A DNA stretch of 64,000 bases from Buchnera aphidicola (Meitanaphis elongallis) (GTDB taxonomy: Bacteria > Pseudomonadota > Gammaproteobacteria > Enterobacterales > Enterobacteriaceae), in the NCBI GenBank assembly GCA_039830015.1, contig CP140033.1, forward strand, positions 1-64,000, written 5' to 3'. The position numbers and the translations under genes were made by a program. Positions 38,601 through 47,701 of the stretch are shown piece by piece; position 1 is the stretch's first letter; each line of letters starts with the position of its first letter. The notes under the pieces were generated by a model. That model saw nothing but the letters and a program-made list of their open reading frames with translations. It searched no databases and was not told where the DNA came from.

Positions 38601-39869
38601 TAACAATACCGGATGTTCTCGAATAACATCATCTAATATATCCCAAACGATCGGTTCTTCGCGTTCCACCATTTTTTTAGCTGATTTGATTGTAGTAGCT
38701 AATCCTTTTATTTCTAATTTTCCATAGATAAATGGTTTGAATAGTTCTAACGCCATTTTTTTAGGTAAACCACATTGATGTAGATGTAAGTATGGTCCAA
38801 CAGTAATTACAGATCTTCCTGAATAGTCTACTCTTTTTCCTAGCAAGTTTTGTCTAAATCTACCTTGTTTTCCCTTAATCATGTCAGAAAGTGATTTAAG
38901 TGGACGTTTATTTGACCCTGTTATAGCTCTTCCTCTTCTTCCATTATCTAATAATGCATCAACTGCTTCTTGTAACATTCTTTTTTCGTTTCTGATGATA
39001 ATATCAGGTGCTGATAGTTCTAACAAACGTTTTAATCGGTTGTTTCTATTAATAACTCTACGATATAAATCGTTTAAATCTGATGTAGCGAATCGTCCTC
39101 CATCTAATGGAACTAATGGTCTAAGATCAGGTGGTAAAATAGGTAAGACAGTTAATATCATCCATTCGGGTTTGTTATGTGATTGTATGAATGATTCTAA
39201 TAGTTTGATACGTTTTGTTAATTTTTTTCGTTTAGTTTCAGAATTACTATTTTTCAGTTCTTGTCTTAAAATTTCGCATTCTTGTATTAAGTTCATATTA
39301 ATTAATAATGATTGTATAGCTTCTGCACCCATTTGTGCATTAAATTCGTTTCCATGTTCTTCTAATGCATTTAAATATTGTTCTTCAGTTAAGATTTGAC
39401 GTTTTTCAAGATTTGTAATTCCTTCTTCGATTACTACATATGATTCAAAGTAAAGAACTCTTTCAATATCTCGTAATGGCATATCTAATAATAATCCAAT
39501 TCTTGAAGGTAATGATTTTAAAAACCAAATATGCGCGATAGGTGAAGCTAATTCAATGTGCCCCATGCGTTCCCTTCTGACTTTGCTTTGGGTAACTTCA
39601 ACACCACATTTTTCGCAGATTACTCCACGATGTTTTAATCTTTTATATTTTCCACATAAGCATTCGTAGTCTTTTACTGGACCAAAAATGCGTGCACAAA
39701 ATAATCCGTTTCTTTCCGGTTTAAATGTTCTATAATTAATAGTTTCTGGTTTTTTAACTTCTCCAAACGACCAAGAACGAATCATATCTGGGGAGGCGAG
39801 TGCAATTTTAATTGCATCAAATTCATCAGTTTTAATTTGTGATTTTAAAAATTTTAATAAATCTTTCAC
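35658..39869 (-). CDS. rpoC: RNA polymerase beta' subunit
   Basis: Catalytic subunit of RNA polymerase. It has 1403 residues (E. coli 1407). The N-terminal zinc finger CLCGKYKRLKHRGVICEKC, the active-site NADFDGDQMAVH with three metal-binding aspartates, the second zinc site starting CETNFGVCAQCYG, and the trigger-loop region RTFHIGGAAS are all present. The enterobacterial insertion within the C-terminal half is retained. It is 89 bases after rpoB and ends at a strong terminator. Confidence 0.98.
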   Translation of the reverse strand: MKDLLKFLKSQIKTDEFDAIKIALASPDMIRSWSFGEVKKPETINYRTFKPERNGLFCARIFGPVKDYECLCGKYKRLKHRGVICEKCGVEVTQSKVRRERMGHIELASPIAHIWFLKSLPSRIGLLLDMPLRDIERVLYFESYVVIEEGITNLEKRQILTEEQYLNALEEHGNEFNAQMGAEAIQSLLINMNLIQECEILRQELKNSNSETKRKKLTKRIKLLESFIQSHNKPEWMILTVLPILPPDLRPLVPLDGGRFATSDLNDLYRRVINRNNRLKRLLELSAPDIIIRNEKRMLQEAVDALLDNGRRGRAITGSNKRPLKSLSDMIKGKQGRFRQNLLGKRVDYSGRSVITVGPYLHLHQCGLPKKMALELFKPFIYGKLEIKGLATTIKSAKKMVEREEPIVWDILDDVIREHPVLLNRAPTLHRLGIQAFEPVLVEGKAIQLHPLVCAAYNADFDGDQMAVHVPLTLEAQLEARSLMMSINNILSPANGEPIIVPSQDVVLGLYYMTREKINVKGEGMILNDPKEAERVYRMGLAELHAKVKTRISEYVLKENKTFVQTKKIVNTTIGRAILWMIVPKGLPFSIVNQILGKKSISTMLNICYRILGLKSTVNFADQIMYTGFAYAARSGASVGIDDMMIPTKKADIITEAEIEVAEIQDQFQSGLVTSGERYNKVIDIWAAANERVAKAMMKNLSTESVINKKGKVVQQISFNNIFMMADSGARGSTAQIRQLAGMRGLMAKPDGSIIETPITANFREGLNVLQYFISTHGARKGLADTALKTANSGYLTRRLVDVAQDLVVTEDDCNTHEGIIMTAVIEGGDIKEPLREKVLGRVTANNILESYSTNILIPRNTLLNEKWCDTLEKYSIDSVRVRSVVNCETNFGVCAQCYGRDLARGKIVEKGEAIGVIAAQSIGEPGTQLTMRTFHIGGAASRIATESNIQVKNFGIIKLNNAKSVINSEGKIIITSRNVELKIIDEVKRTKESYKVPYGSIIAKQNKEKVQPGEIVAKWDPHTIPVISEVNGYIKFIDMIDGQSITRQTDELTGLTSIVILDTSERTTLGKDLRPSLKIINADNTDVLITDTDMPAQYFLPGKAIVQVENNAQIRSGDTLARIPQESGGTKDITGGLPRVADLFEARRPKELAILAEISGFISFGKNTKGKRRLIITPYDGNNPYEEMIPKWRQLNVFEGERVEKGDIISDGPESPHDILRLRGIQAVTKYIVNEVQEVYRLQGVKINDKHIEVIIRQMLRKATIIQSGNSEFLNGEQVEYSRIKISNQKLQDKRKTLATFSRDLLGITKASLATESFISAASFQETTRVLTESAVAGKKDELRGLKENVIVGRLIPAGTGYAYHKKRLNHRRKENINSNLSPSISAEEASANLSELLNSTL

Positions 39870-39958
39870 GAATTAGTTCCCGTAGAAGTGAAATATTTGA
39901 AGATAACTATATTTAATTAATAAAAATTTTGATGAAATAAGTATCAATAATTGTATTA

Positions 39959-42900
39959 TTAATCATGTTCTAGTTCGATGTTAATACCTAATGATCTAAT
40001 TTCTTTTAACAAAACATTAAAAGATTCAGGCATTCCTGGTTCCATTTTATAGTTTCCATCTACTATATTTTTGTACATTTTAGTTCTTCCGTTAACATCA
40101 TCAGATTTTACTGTTAACATTTCTTGTAAAGTGTAGGCAGCACCATAAGCTTCTAATGCCCATACTTCCATTTCTCCAAATCTTTGTCCTCCAAATTGAG
40201 CTTTTCCTCCTAGTGGTTGTTGAGTAACTAAACTATAAGATCCAGTAGATCTTGCATGCATTTTATCGTCAACAAGATGGTTTAGTTTCAACATGTACAT
40301 ATATCCTACAGTGACTGGTCTTTCAAATTTTTCTCCAGTGCGTCCATCAAAGAGTGATATTTGTCCAGAATCTGGTAAATTGGCTAATTTTAATAGCTCT
40401 TTTATCTCGTTTTCTCTCGCTCCATCGAAAACAGGTGTTGCTATTGGCATCCCTTTTTTAAAATTTTTTGCTAAGCATAATACTTCATCATCAGAAAAAT
40501 GTGTTAAATCAACCTTTTGTCTAGTATGTTCGCCTAAATTAAAGGCTTTTTGAATAAAATTTCTAATAGTTGTAATAGAATCTTTGTTTTTTAACATTAG
40601 GCTGATTTTATCTCCTATTCCTTTTGATGCTAATCCTAGATGAGTTTCCAAAATCTGACCAATATTCATTCTGGATGGTACTCCTAGTGGATTTAGTACA
40701 ATGTCTACAGGGACTCCATTTTGATCATAAGGCATATCTTCTATAGGATTTATTTTTGAAATCACTCCTTTATTTCCATGACGCCCAGCCATTTTGTCGC
40801 CTGGTTGTATTTGTCTTTTTACTGCTAAATAAACTTTAACAATTTTTAGTACTCCAGGAGTTAAATCATCTCCTTGAGTAATTTGTTTATGTTTAATTTC
40901 TAATTTCTTTTTGAATTCTTTTTTAAGATTATTGTACTGAGAAGATAATTGTACTAATTTTTTTTGATTTTTTTTATTATTTATAGAAACTTTTAACCAC
41001 TCTTTTTTAGATAGTTGATTTAGATGTTTTATATTAATTCCTGATGATAGTAATACTGATTGTATCTGATTAAATAAACTTGATTCAAATATTTTAAATT
41101 CTTCTGTTAAATCTTTTTCAGCTTGTTGAAGTTGCATACTTTCGATTTTTAGTGCTCTATTATCTTTTTCTATTCCGTCTCTAGTAAATACTTGTACATC
41201 AATTACTGTACCGGATACTCCATTAGGAACTCGTAAAGATGAATCTTTAACATCTGAAGCTTTTTCTCCAAAGATAGCTCTTAACAATTTTTCTTCTGGT
41301 GTTAATTGTGTTTCGCCTTTCGGGGTTACCTTTCCAACTAGAATATCTCCTCCATTTACTTCAGCTCCAATGTATACAATTCCAGATTCATCTAATTTAG
41401 ATAATGCAGATTCTCCTACGTTAGGTATGTCTGATGTAATTTCTTCGGATCCTAATTTTGTATCTCTAGAGATACAGGCTAGTTCTTGAATGTGAATTGT
41501 AGTGAATCTATCTTCTTGAACAACTTTCTCTGATACTAAGATGGAATCTTCAAAATTGTATCCATTCCAAGGCATAAAAGCTACACGCATGTTTTGTCCT
41601 AACGCTAATTCACCTAAGTCTGTTGACGGTCCATCTGCCAAAACGTCGTTTTTTTCTACTTTTTCTCCTAAAGATACACACGGTATTTGATTAATACACG
41701 TATTTTGATTAGATCTAGTGTATTTTGTAAGATTATAGATATCTATTCCTGCTTCTCCAGAGCATCTTTCTTCTTTATTAACTTTGATAACTATTCTGGA
41801 TGCGTCTAAATATTTAATTATTCCTCCTCGTTTTGCTATTTCTGTTACTCCTGAGTCTACAGCTACAGTTCGTTCCATTCCAGTTCCTACTAATGGTTTA
41901 TCTGATATGAGTGTTGGTACAGCTTGTCTTTGCATGTTAGCACCCATTAGAGCTCTGTTTGCGTCGTCATGTTCTAGAAATGGAATTAAAGATGCACCTA
42001 CAGAAACTATTTGTTGAGTCGAGACGTCCATATAATTAACCTGATGTGGGTGAAATAGACTAGATTCACCCTTGTGTCTGCACGTTATTAAGTCGTCGAC
42101 TAGATGTCCGTTCTTATCTAGATTGGTATTAGCTTGTGCAATGACAAAGTTTCCTTCTTCGATAGCAGAAAGGTATTCAATTTCATTTGTAATAGTGCCT
42201 TCTTTTACTTTTTGATAGGGTGTTTCTAAAAATCCGTATATATTTGTTCTTGCATATACAGACAAAGAATTTATTAAACCAATGTTAGGCCCTTCTGGAG
42301 TTTCAATAGGACATACTCTACCATAATGTGTAGGATGTACATCTCTTACTTCAAATCCTGCTCTTTCTCTAGTCAGTCCTCCTAAACCTAGTGCAGAAAT
42401 ACGGCGTTTATGTGTAATTTCTGATAACGGATTATTTTGATCCATAAATTGAGATAATTGACTAGATCCAAAAAATTCTTTTATAGCAGCTGAAATAGGT
42501 TTGGCGTTAATCATGTCTTGAGGCATAAGCATGTCTAAATCTCCTAGAGAAAGTCTTTCTTTGACAGCTCTTTCAACACGTATTAGTCCTATTCTAAATT
42601 GATTTTCTGCCATTTCTCCTACTGATCTTATTCGTCGGTTACCTAAATGATCAATATCATCAACGTCTCCTTTTCCATTTCTGATATCAATAAGTTTTTT
42701 TATTACATCAATAATATCTATTTTGTTTAGAACTCCTTTTCCTTCTATATTTGTTCTTAATAATGAACGGTTAAATTTCATGCGTCCAACAGGCGAAAGA
42801 TCATATTTTTCTTCAGAAAAAAATAAGTTTTCAAATAGAGTTTCTGTGGCATCGCGTGTTGGAGGTTCACCAGGGCGCATCATTCTATAAATTTCAATTA

Positions 42901-43987
42901 ATGCACTGGATCGATCATAAGTAGGATCTATCTTTAGTGTTTCGGAAATATATGGTCCGTGATCTAGATCATTTGTGAATATTGTTTTGATTTCAGAGTA
43001 ATTATTTAACTTTAGTTTTTTTATTAGTTCGATATTTAATTCGGTGTTAGCATGTACGATAATTTCTTTGGTCTTTTTTTCATAATAGTTTTTTGCTGAC
43101 ACTTTTCCTATTAAATATTCTATGGGAACTTCTATGGAATTAACATTGTCTTTTTTTAGTAAATGAATATGTCGAGCAGTAATTCTCTGACCTTTTTTTA
43201 TATAAATTTTATTATTGAAATTAATATCGAAAGTGGCAGTTTCGCCTCGCAATCTTGTTGGAATTAGTTCCATGATAATTTTTTTTGGAAGCATTTTGAA
43301 AGTATTATGTTTAAAAAATATGTTGAGAATTTCTTCTGTATTAAAACTGAGTGCTCTTAAAATAATACTTACAGGTAGTTTGCGTCTTCTATCAATTCGA
43401 ATAAACAAGTTATCTTTTGGATCGAATTCAAAGTCTAACCATGATCCACGATATGGAATAATGCGTGCGTTATATAATACCTTTCCTGATGAATGTGTTT
43501 TTCCTTTATCGCTGTCGAAAAAAACTCCTGGACTACGATGTAATTGAGATACTACTACTCTTTCTGTACCATTAATTACAAATGTTCCGTTTTTTGTCAT
43601 TAATGGAATTTCTCCCATATATACTTCTTGTTCTTTGACATGTTTAATTGTTTTTTCTAATGTTTCACGCTCGTAGATAATGAGACGAAGTTTTACACGT
43701 AATGGTACTGAATAAGTAGTTCCACGAATTTGACATTCTTTTACATCGAAAGTAGCATTACCTAGATAATATTCCACGTATTGTAATTCAGCATGACCAT
43801 TGTAACTAGAAATAGGAAATATTGCACGAAATGCTGCTTCTAATCCATGTAATCCATTTGGGTCTTTTTCTATGAACTTTTGAAATGAATCAAGTTGAAT
43901 AGAAAGTAGATATGGCACATTGAGTACTTGTGGACGTTTTCCGAAATCTTTACGAATACGTTTTTTTTCAGTGTAAGAGTAAATCAT
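39959..43987 (-). CDS. rpoB: RNA polymerase beta subunit
   Basis: Beta subunit of RNA polymerase, 1342 residues, the same as E. coli. The rifampicin-pocket region GSSQLSQFMDQNNPLSEITHKRR is wild type in appearance, and PIETPEGPNIGLI, GRHGNKGVIS and the C-terminal SFNVLLKEIRSLGINIELE are present. It opens MIYSYTEKKRIRKDFGKRP. It lies 259 bases after rplL with the attenuator hairpin between, so it is transcribed mainly by read-through from the ribosomal protein genes. Confidence 0.98.
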   Translation of the reverse strand: MIYSYTEKKRIRKDFGKRPQVLNVPYLLSIQLDSFQKFIEKDPNGLHGLEAAFRAIFPISSYNGHAELQYVEYYLGNATFDVKECQIRGTTYSVPLRVKLRLIIYERETLEKTIKHVKEQEVYMGEIPLMTKNGTFVINGTERVVVSQLHRSPGVFFDSDKGKTHSSGKVLYNARIIPYRGSWLDFEFDPKDNLFIRIDRRRKLPVSIILRALSFNTEEILNIFFKHNTFKMLPKKIIMELIPTRLRGETATFDINFNNKIYIKKGQRITARHIHLLKKDNVNSIEVPIEYLIGKVSAKNYYEKKTKEIIVHANTELNIELIKKLKLNNYSEIKTIFTNDLDHGPYISETLKIDPTYDRSSALIEIYRMMRPGEPPTRDATETLFENLFFSEEKYDLSPVGRMKFNRSLLRTNIEGKGVLNKIDIIDVIKKLIDIRNGKGDVDDIDHLGNRRIRSVGEMAENQFRIGLIRVERAVKERLSLGDLDMLMPQDMINAKPISAAIKEFFGSSQLSQFMDQNNPLSEITHKRRISALGLGGLTRERAGFEVRDVHPTHYGRVCPIETPEGPNIGLINSLSVYARTNIYGFLETPYQKVKEGTITNEIEYLSAIEEGNFVIAQANTNLDKNGHLVDDLITCRHKGESSLFHPHQVNYMDVSTQQIVSVGASLIPFLEHDDANRALMGANMQRQAVPTLISDKPLVGTGMERTVAVDSGVTEIAKRGGIIKYLDASRIVIKVNKEERCSGEAGIDIYNLTKYTRSNQNTCINQIPCVSLGEKVEKNDVLADGPSTDLGELALGQNMRVAFMPWNGYNFEDSILVSEKVVQEDRFTTIHIQELACISRDTKLGSEEITSDIPNVGESALSKLDESGIVYIGAEVNGGDILVGKVTPKGETQLTPEEKLLRAIFGEKASDVKDSSLRVPNGVSGTVIDVQVFTRDGIEKDNRALKIESMQLQQAEKDLTEEFKIFESSLFNQIQSVLLSSGINIKHLNQLSKKEWLKVSINNKKNQKKLVQLSSQYNNLKKEFKKKLEIKHKQITQGDDLTPGVLKIVKVYLAVKRQIQPGDKMAGRHGNKGVISKINPIEDMPYDQNGVPVDIVLNPLGVPSRMNIGQILETHLGLASKGIGDKISLMLKNKDSITTIRNFIQKAFNLGEHTRQKVDLTHFSDDEVLCLAKNFKKGMPIATPVFDGARENEIKELLKLANLPDSGQISLFDGRTGEKFERPVTVGYMYMLKLNHLVDDKMHARSTGSYSLVTQQPLGGKAQFGGQRFGEMEVWALEAYGAAYTLQEMLTVKSDDVNGRTKMYKNIVDGNYKMEPGMPESFNVLLKEIRSLGINIELEHD

Positions 43988-44179
43988 AGGACTCCTTTAT
44001 TAGTCAGTCCATTGAGTTATTATTATGTTATTAGAAACAACTGCAGCAAATTTCAATCTTTTTAAAATATTTTTTATTATATGTTTTTATAAAATAAAAA
44101 ATAATGAAATAGTTTTTATATGACTAAAGAACTCAATAAATATTGGAAGTTGATATAGCATTTCAAATAATTAAATAGG

Positions 44180-44207
44180 AAAAGGCTGGTGACTCAGAAT
44201 CACCAGC
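44180..44207 (-). terminator. rplL-rpoB attenuator hairpin
   Basis: On the minus strand GCTGGTGA and TCACCAGC form a perfect 8-bp GC-rich stem with a 7-base loop (TTCTGAG), followed by CTTTTCC. The E. coli attenuator between rplL and rpoB has the same GGTGAC/GTCACC core. It would let only a fraction of polymerases proceed into rpoBC. Confidence 0.8.
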
Positions 44208-44246
44208 GACTAATAAATATAATCTAGATCAATAGTTTAAAAATGT

Positions 44247-44615
44247 TTATTTAATTTCTATTTCAGCACCAGTTGCATCTAGTATTTTTTTTAAAGATTC
44301 AGCTTCTGTTTTAGTAATGTGTTCTTTTATAATAGTAGGAGCTGATTCTACTAGATCTTTTGCTTCTTTTAACCCTAAACCAGTAGAACTTCTTACAGCT
44401 TTTATTACTGATACTTTGTTTCCACCAATAGATTTTAATACAACATTAAATTCTGTTTTTTCTTCGATAGGTTCTATAGTTGCAGAAGATGTAGAACTAA
44501 TAGATGTTTCGGCTGATACACCAAATTTTTTTTCCATATCAGAAATTAGTTCAATAACATTTTTTACTGACATTTCCGATATGGCTTCTAAAATTTGTTC
44601 TTTAGTAATAGACAT
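44247..44615 (-). CDS. rplL: 50S ribosomal protein L7/L12
   Basis: Flexible stalk protein that recruits translation factors. It has 122 residues (E. coli 121). The N-terminal dimerisation part MSITKEQILEAISEMSVKNV is followed by a short hinge rich in serine, threonine and glutamate, then the globular domain KTEFNVVLKSIGGNKVSVIKAVRSSTGLGLKEAKDLVE. The usual alanine-rich hinge is replaced by SSTSSATIEPIEE, in line with the AT bias. It is 65 bases after rplJ. Confidence 0.97.
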   Translation of the reverse strand: MSITKEQILEAISEMSVKNVIELISDMEKKFGVSAETSISSTSSATIEPIEEKTEFNVVLKSIGGNKVSVIKAVRSSTGLGLKEAKDLVESAPTIIKEHITKTEAESLKKILDATGAEIEIK

Positions 44616-44680
44616 AATTTTTGTTCCTAATAATATTTAAAAACAATTTTAAATATTATTTATAAAATATAAATTGCATT

Positions 44681-45178
44681 CTATTTTTTACTTTTTGATT
44701 TTTTTACAGATATGATGGTGCGTATTAATTTTGTTATAGCTATTTCTTTCATAAGTATCATTAATCGATTTATTATTTCATTGTATGTGGGTATATTTGC
44801 TAATGTATCAATATTGCATGCAGATAATATTTTTCCTTCAAAAACAGCTCCAATGATTTTGAAATTAACATTATTTATAGAAAATTCTTTAAATAATTTT
44901 GCAGCACTTCTTGGATGATCTATAGAATAACCGATTAATACTGGTCCAACTAATAATTTTTTTAAACATTCAAATTGTGTACCTTTAATACTTAAATTTA
45001 TTAAGGTATTTTTAAAGACACCTAATTTTACACCTATTTTTCGAGCTAGTATTCGTAGTTCAGTTATTTTGTTTACTTTTATGTTTCTTGTATCAGCAAC
45101 AACTATTGATAATGATTTTTTAATCGTATCATTGATTTTAGAAACAATTTCTTTTTTTTTTTGAAAATTTAGTATCAT
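44681..45178 (-). CDS. rplJ: 50S ribosomal protein L10
   Basis: Base of the ribosomal stalk, anchoring L7/L12 dimers; in E. coli the L10-L12 complex also represses its own message. It has 165 residues, the E. coli length. NTLINLSIKGTQFECLK, VLIGYSIDHPRSAAKLFKEF and the C-terminal MILMKEIAITKLIRTI match the family. The start MILNFQKKKEIV aligns to MALNLQDKQAIV of E. coli. Confidence 0.95.
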   Translation of the reverse strand: MILNFQKKKEIVSKINDTIKKSLSIVVADTRNIKVNKITELRILARKIGVKLGVFKNTLINLSIKGTQFECLKKLLVGPVLIGYSIDHPRSAAKLFKEFSINNVNFKIIGAVFEGKILSACNIDTLANIPTYNEIINRLMILMKEIAITKLIRTIISVKKSKSKK

Positions 45179-45465
45179 TAATTTTATACTCCTAAATTTA
45201 GTTTAAATTGCTCAAATAATTTCATTCTAAGAGAATAAAAATGAAAAAATCAATAATTTTGTTTACATTAATTTTGAACATTTCAACTTTTTTATTTAAG
45301 TAATAAAGAAATGATTAAAATCATATATTTTAAGATTTAGATAAAAAGTAAGCATTATTTAAATTTTTTAAAACTGAAAGTATTAGTTTAGATGTCAATT
45401 TTAGAAATGAACTTTTTATTATAGAGAATTTTTCTTTTATCGTAAAGTAAAAATGAATTAACTAT
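45179..45465 (-). promoter_or_regulatory. Leader between rplA and rplJ
   Basis: In E. coli this interval carries the rplJ promoter and the L10-binding leader. The 287 bases here are AT-rich and I cannot trace the E. coli-like structure by eye. The spacing alone suggests that rplJL has a separate promoter and leader. Confidence 0.4.
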
Positions 45466-46158
45466 TTAGTTTAAATTATTGTGGTCAATGTTTATTCCTA
45501 AACTCATGGTTGTAGCAAGAGTAATTTTTTTTATGAATGTTTTTTTTGAATTTGTAGGTTTTAGTTTGTATAAAGATGTTAATAAAGCATGTAAATTTTC
45601 TTTTATTTTTTTATTTATAAAATTGATTTTTCCTATTGTAGTATGTACTATTCCATTTTTATCATTTTTATAACTGATTTGACCACGTTTAACATTTTCA
45701 ATTGTAGTTTTAATATCGTTAGTAGCTGTTCCTAGTTTTGGGTTAGGCATTAATCCTTTGGGTCCTAATATTGGTCCTAGTTGGTTTACAATATGCATTA
45801 CATCAAGAGAGGCAATGGCAACGTCAAAGTTAATACCTTCTGTTTTTATTTTTTTTATTAAATCATGCAATCCTATATATTCTGCACCACACTTTTTTGC
45901 AATATTTATATTTTCTTCTTGAGTAAAGACTGCTACTTTTATAAGTTTTCCTGTGCCATGTGGTAATATAGCACTATTTCGAATATTTTGATTGGGTTTT
46001 TTAGGATCAATATTTAAATTAATAGATATGTCTACACTTTCATTAAATTTAGAAGTTGCCATTTTTTTAAGTAGTGTGATACATTCTTCAATGTTATAAA
46101 TCTTTTCATGATTAATTAAGCTATGCATAACTTTCATTTTTTTTGTAAGTTTTTTCAT
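45466..46158 (-). CDS. rplA: 50S ribosomal protein L1
   Basis: Forms the L1 stalk at the ribosomal E site and in E. coli represses the L11 operon by binding its mRNA. It has 230 residues (E. coli 234). Family segments include NIDPKKPNQNIRNSAILPHGTGK, LGPILGPKGLMPNPKLGT (with the L1 signature) and GQISYKNDKNGIVHTTIGK. It starts one base after the rplK stop, so the two are translationally coupled. Confidence 0.97.
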   Translation of the reverse strand: MKKLTKKMKVMHSLINHEKIYNIEECITLLKKMATSKFNESVDISINLNIDPKKPNQNIRNSAILPHGTGKLIKVAVFTQEENINIAKKCGAEYIGLHDLIKKIKTEGINFDVAIASLDVMHIVNQLGPILGPKGLMPNPKLGTATNDIKTTIENVKRGQISYKNDKNGIVHTTIGKINFINKKIKENLHALLTSLYKLKPTNSKKTFIKKITLATTMSLGINIDHNNLN

Positions 46159-46159
46159 T

Positions 46160-46591
46160 TTATTCTCCTTTTATAGTCAATCCCATAGAACGAGCGGTTC
46201 CTATAATAGATTTAGTCATGTTTTTGATATTAGATCCTGTCATATCAACTGCTTTCATTTGGGCGATATCTACTACTTGTTGATAGGTTATTTCTCCTAC
46301 TTTTTCTTGACTTGGTTTAGAAGAGCCTGATTTAATACCTGCAGCTTTTTTTAATAGAATGGAAGCAGGTGGTGTTTTGGTAATAAATGAAAACGATCGA
46401 TCTGAATACACAGTAATGATAGTAGGAATAGGTAATCCTTTTTCTAAATGATTGGTTTTTTCATTGAACGATTTGCAGAATTCCATAATATTTAAACCTT
46501 TTTGTCCCAATGCTGGTCCTACTGGAGGACTAGGATTAGCTGTACCTGCTGAAACTTGTAATTTTATATAAGTCTGAATTGTTTTAGCCAT
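46160..46591 (-). CDS. rplK: 50S ribosomal protein L11
   Basis: Ribosomal protein of the factor-binding centre. The start is placed at the ATG at 46591 giving MAKTIQTYIKLQVSAGTANP, which matches the E. coli N-terminus (MAKKVQAYVKLQV); the reading frame continues 20 codons upstream but without family similarity. It has 143 residues (E. coli 142). PPVGPALGQKGLNIMEFCK and the C-terminal ISTARSMGL-like GTARSMGLTIKG are present. It heads the rplKA pair. Confidence 0.96.
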   Translation of the reverse strand: MAKTIQTYIKLQVSAGTANPSPPVGPALGQKGLNIMEFCKSFNEKTNHLEKGLPIPTIITVYSDRSFSFITKTPPASILLKKAAGIKSGSSKPSQEKVGEITYQQVVDIAQMKAVDMTGSNIKNMTKSIIGTARSMGLTIKGE

Positions 46592-46717
46592 GATAAATTT
46601 TGCTCTATTTGTTAAACATATAGACACGGAGTTTTTACATTTTAAAAACATGAGGATAAGTATTATTAAATGCCAACTGTGTAAAATGTATTAAATTATA
46701 TAAATTATACTTCAAAT

Positions 46718-46760
46718 AATGTGTAGAATGTTTCAAAGTTGGTTTGAAATACGACACATT
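46718..46760 (-). promoter_or_regulatory. Two-tiered hairpin between nusG and rplK
   Basis: Outer arms AATGTGT (46718-46724) and ACACATT (46754-46760) pair perfectly over 7 bp; inside them TTTCAAA (46731-46737) and TTTGAAA (46743-46749) form a second 7-bp stem with a 5-base loop, separated by an asymmetric internal loop of 6 and 4 bases. It begins 11 bases after the nusG stop. A TATAAT at about 46696-46701 on the minus strand could be the rplK -10. Its role is not known; attenuator, processing site or 3' end stabiliser are possible. Confidence 0.5.
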
Positions 46761-46770
46761 TTTTAAAATA

Positions 46771-47316
46771 CTAATTTTTTTTTACTTGTCCAAAATCTAG
46801 TTCCACAGGAGTTGATCTTCCAAATATAGATACTGAAACTTTTAATCTATTTTTGTCATAATCTACTTGTTCGACTATTCCGTTAAAATCTGAAAATGGA
46901 CCATCGTTTACTCTAACCATTTCCCCAGGTTCAAATAATATTTTAGGCCTAGGTTTATCTCCGATTTGTTTAAGTCGGTTAATAATAATATTAACTTCTT
47001 TATTGCTTATAGGAGAAGGTTTGTCTGATGTCCCTCCTATAAATCCTAATACTCGGGGTATGTTTCGAATTAAATGCCAACTAGAATCGTTCATTACCAT
47101 TTGAATTAGTACGTATCCAGGAAAAAATTTGTGTTCACTTTTTTTGCGTTGTCCTGCTTTAATTTCTACAACTTCTTCAGTTGGTACCATTACATCTCCA
47201 AACCATGTTTCCATATTGTTTATTTTGATATGTTCTCGTATCGATTGAGCTACGCGTCCTTCAAAACCAGAAAATGCTTGCAATACGTACCAACGTTTTT
47301 TTGAATTATTGTGCAT
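46771..47316 (-). CDS. nusG: Transcription elongation/antitermination factor NusG
   Basis: Binds RNA polymerase, raises processivity and couples transcription to translation or Rho. It has 181 residues, the E. coli length. The NGN domain shows KKRWYVLQAFSGFEGRVAQS and KSEHKFFPGYVLIQMVM; the C-terminal KOW domain has FEPGEMVRVNDGPFSDFNGIVE. It lies one base after the secE stop, as in E. coli. Confidence 0.97.
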   Translation of the reverse strand: MHNNSKKRWYVLQAFSGFEGRVAQSIREHIKINNMETWFGDVMVPTEEVVEIKAGQRKKSEHKFFPGYVLIQMVMNDSSWHLIRNIPRVLGFIGGTSDKPSPISNKEVNIIINRLKQIGDKPRPKILFEPGEMVRVNDGPFSDFNGIVEQVDYDKNRLKVSVSIFGRSTPVELDFGQVKKN

Positions 47317-47317
47317 A

Positions 47318-47701
47318 TTATATTCTTAAACTAATTATTGATGATATAAATCGGACTAGAATATTGTCTAATCCCCATAAAATTAAAGATATAATAAAAG
47401 CTGTAACTATAACGATAACAGTTGTATAGAATGTTTCTTTTAAATTAGGCCAAGTGATTATTTTTATTTCTTCTTTTGCTTCGTATATTAATCGAAACAT
47501 TTTTTTTCCTTGTTTTGTAAAAACAATTATTCTTAATATTAAGCTAGCTAAAGATAGGTTTATGATAACGTTTATTAACGGTAAAGATAAATTTATGTAA
47601 TAGTGATTTATAAACATTAATGTTGTCAGTATTCCTATGCCAAACCATTTAGTTTTATCTGAAATGTGAAGATTTTTGTAGAATTTGGTAGTTTTAGTCA
47701 T
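47318..47701 (-). CDS. secE: Preprotein translocase subunit SecE
   Basis: Essential clamp around the SecY channel in the inner membrane. It has 127 residues, the E. coli length, with three hydrophobic segments as in enterics (about residues 20-36, 40-60, and 93-113). The conserved amphipathic part before the last helix is EAKEEIKIITWPNLKETFYT, including the WP pair. In E. coli tufB precedes secE; here it is missing and the tRNA cluster lies 369 bases upstream. Confidence 0.94.
   Translation of the reverse strand: MTKTTKFYKNLHISDKTKWFGIGILTTLMFINHYYINLSLPLINVIINLSLASLILRIIVFTKQGKKMFRLIYEAKEEIKIITWPNLKETFYTTVIVIVTAFIISLILWGLDNILVRFISSIISLRI

Noticed and set aside
38881..39399. 172-codon plus-strand ORF opposite rpoC
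   Set aside because: It is the antisense shadow of a strongly conserved beta' region, with no ribosome binding site or recognisable protein features.
43215..43547. 110-codon plus-strand ORF opposite rpoB
   Set aside because: It is a shadow of the conserved rpoB frame.
44317..44640. 107-codon ORF opposite rplL
   Set aside because: It is antisense to L7/L12 and has no independent support.
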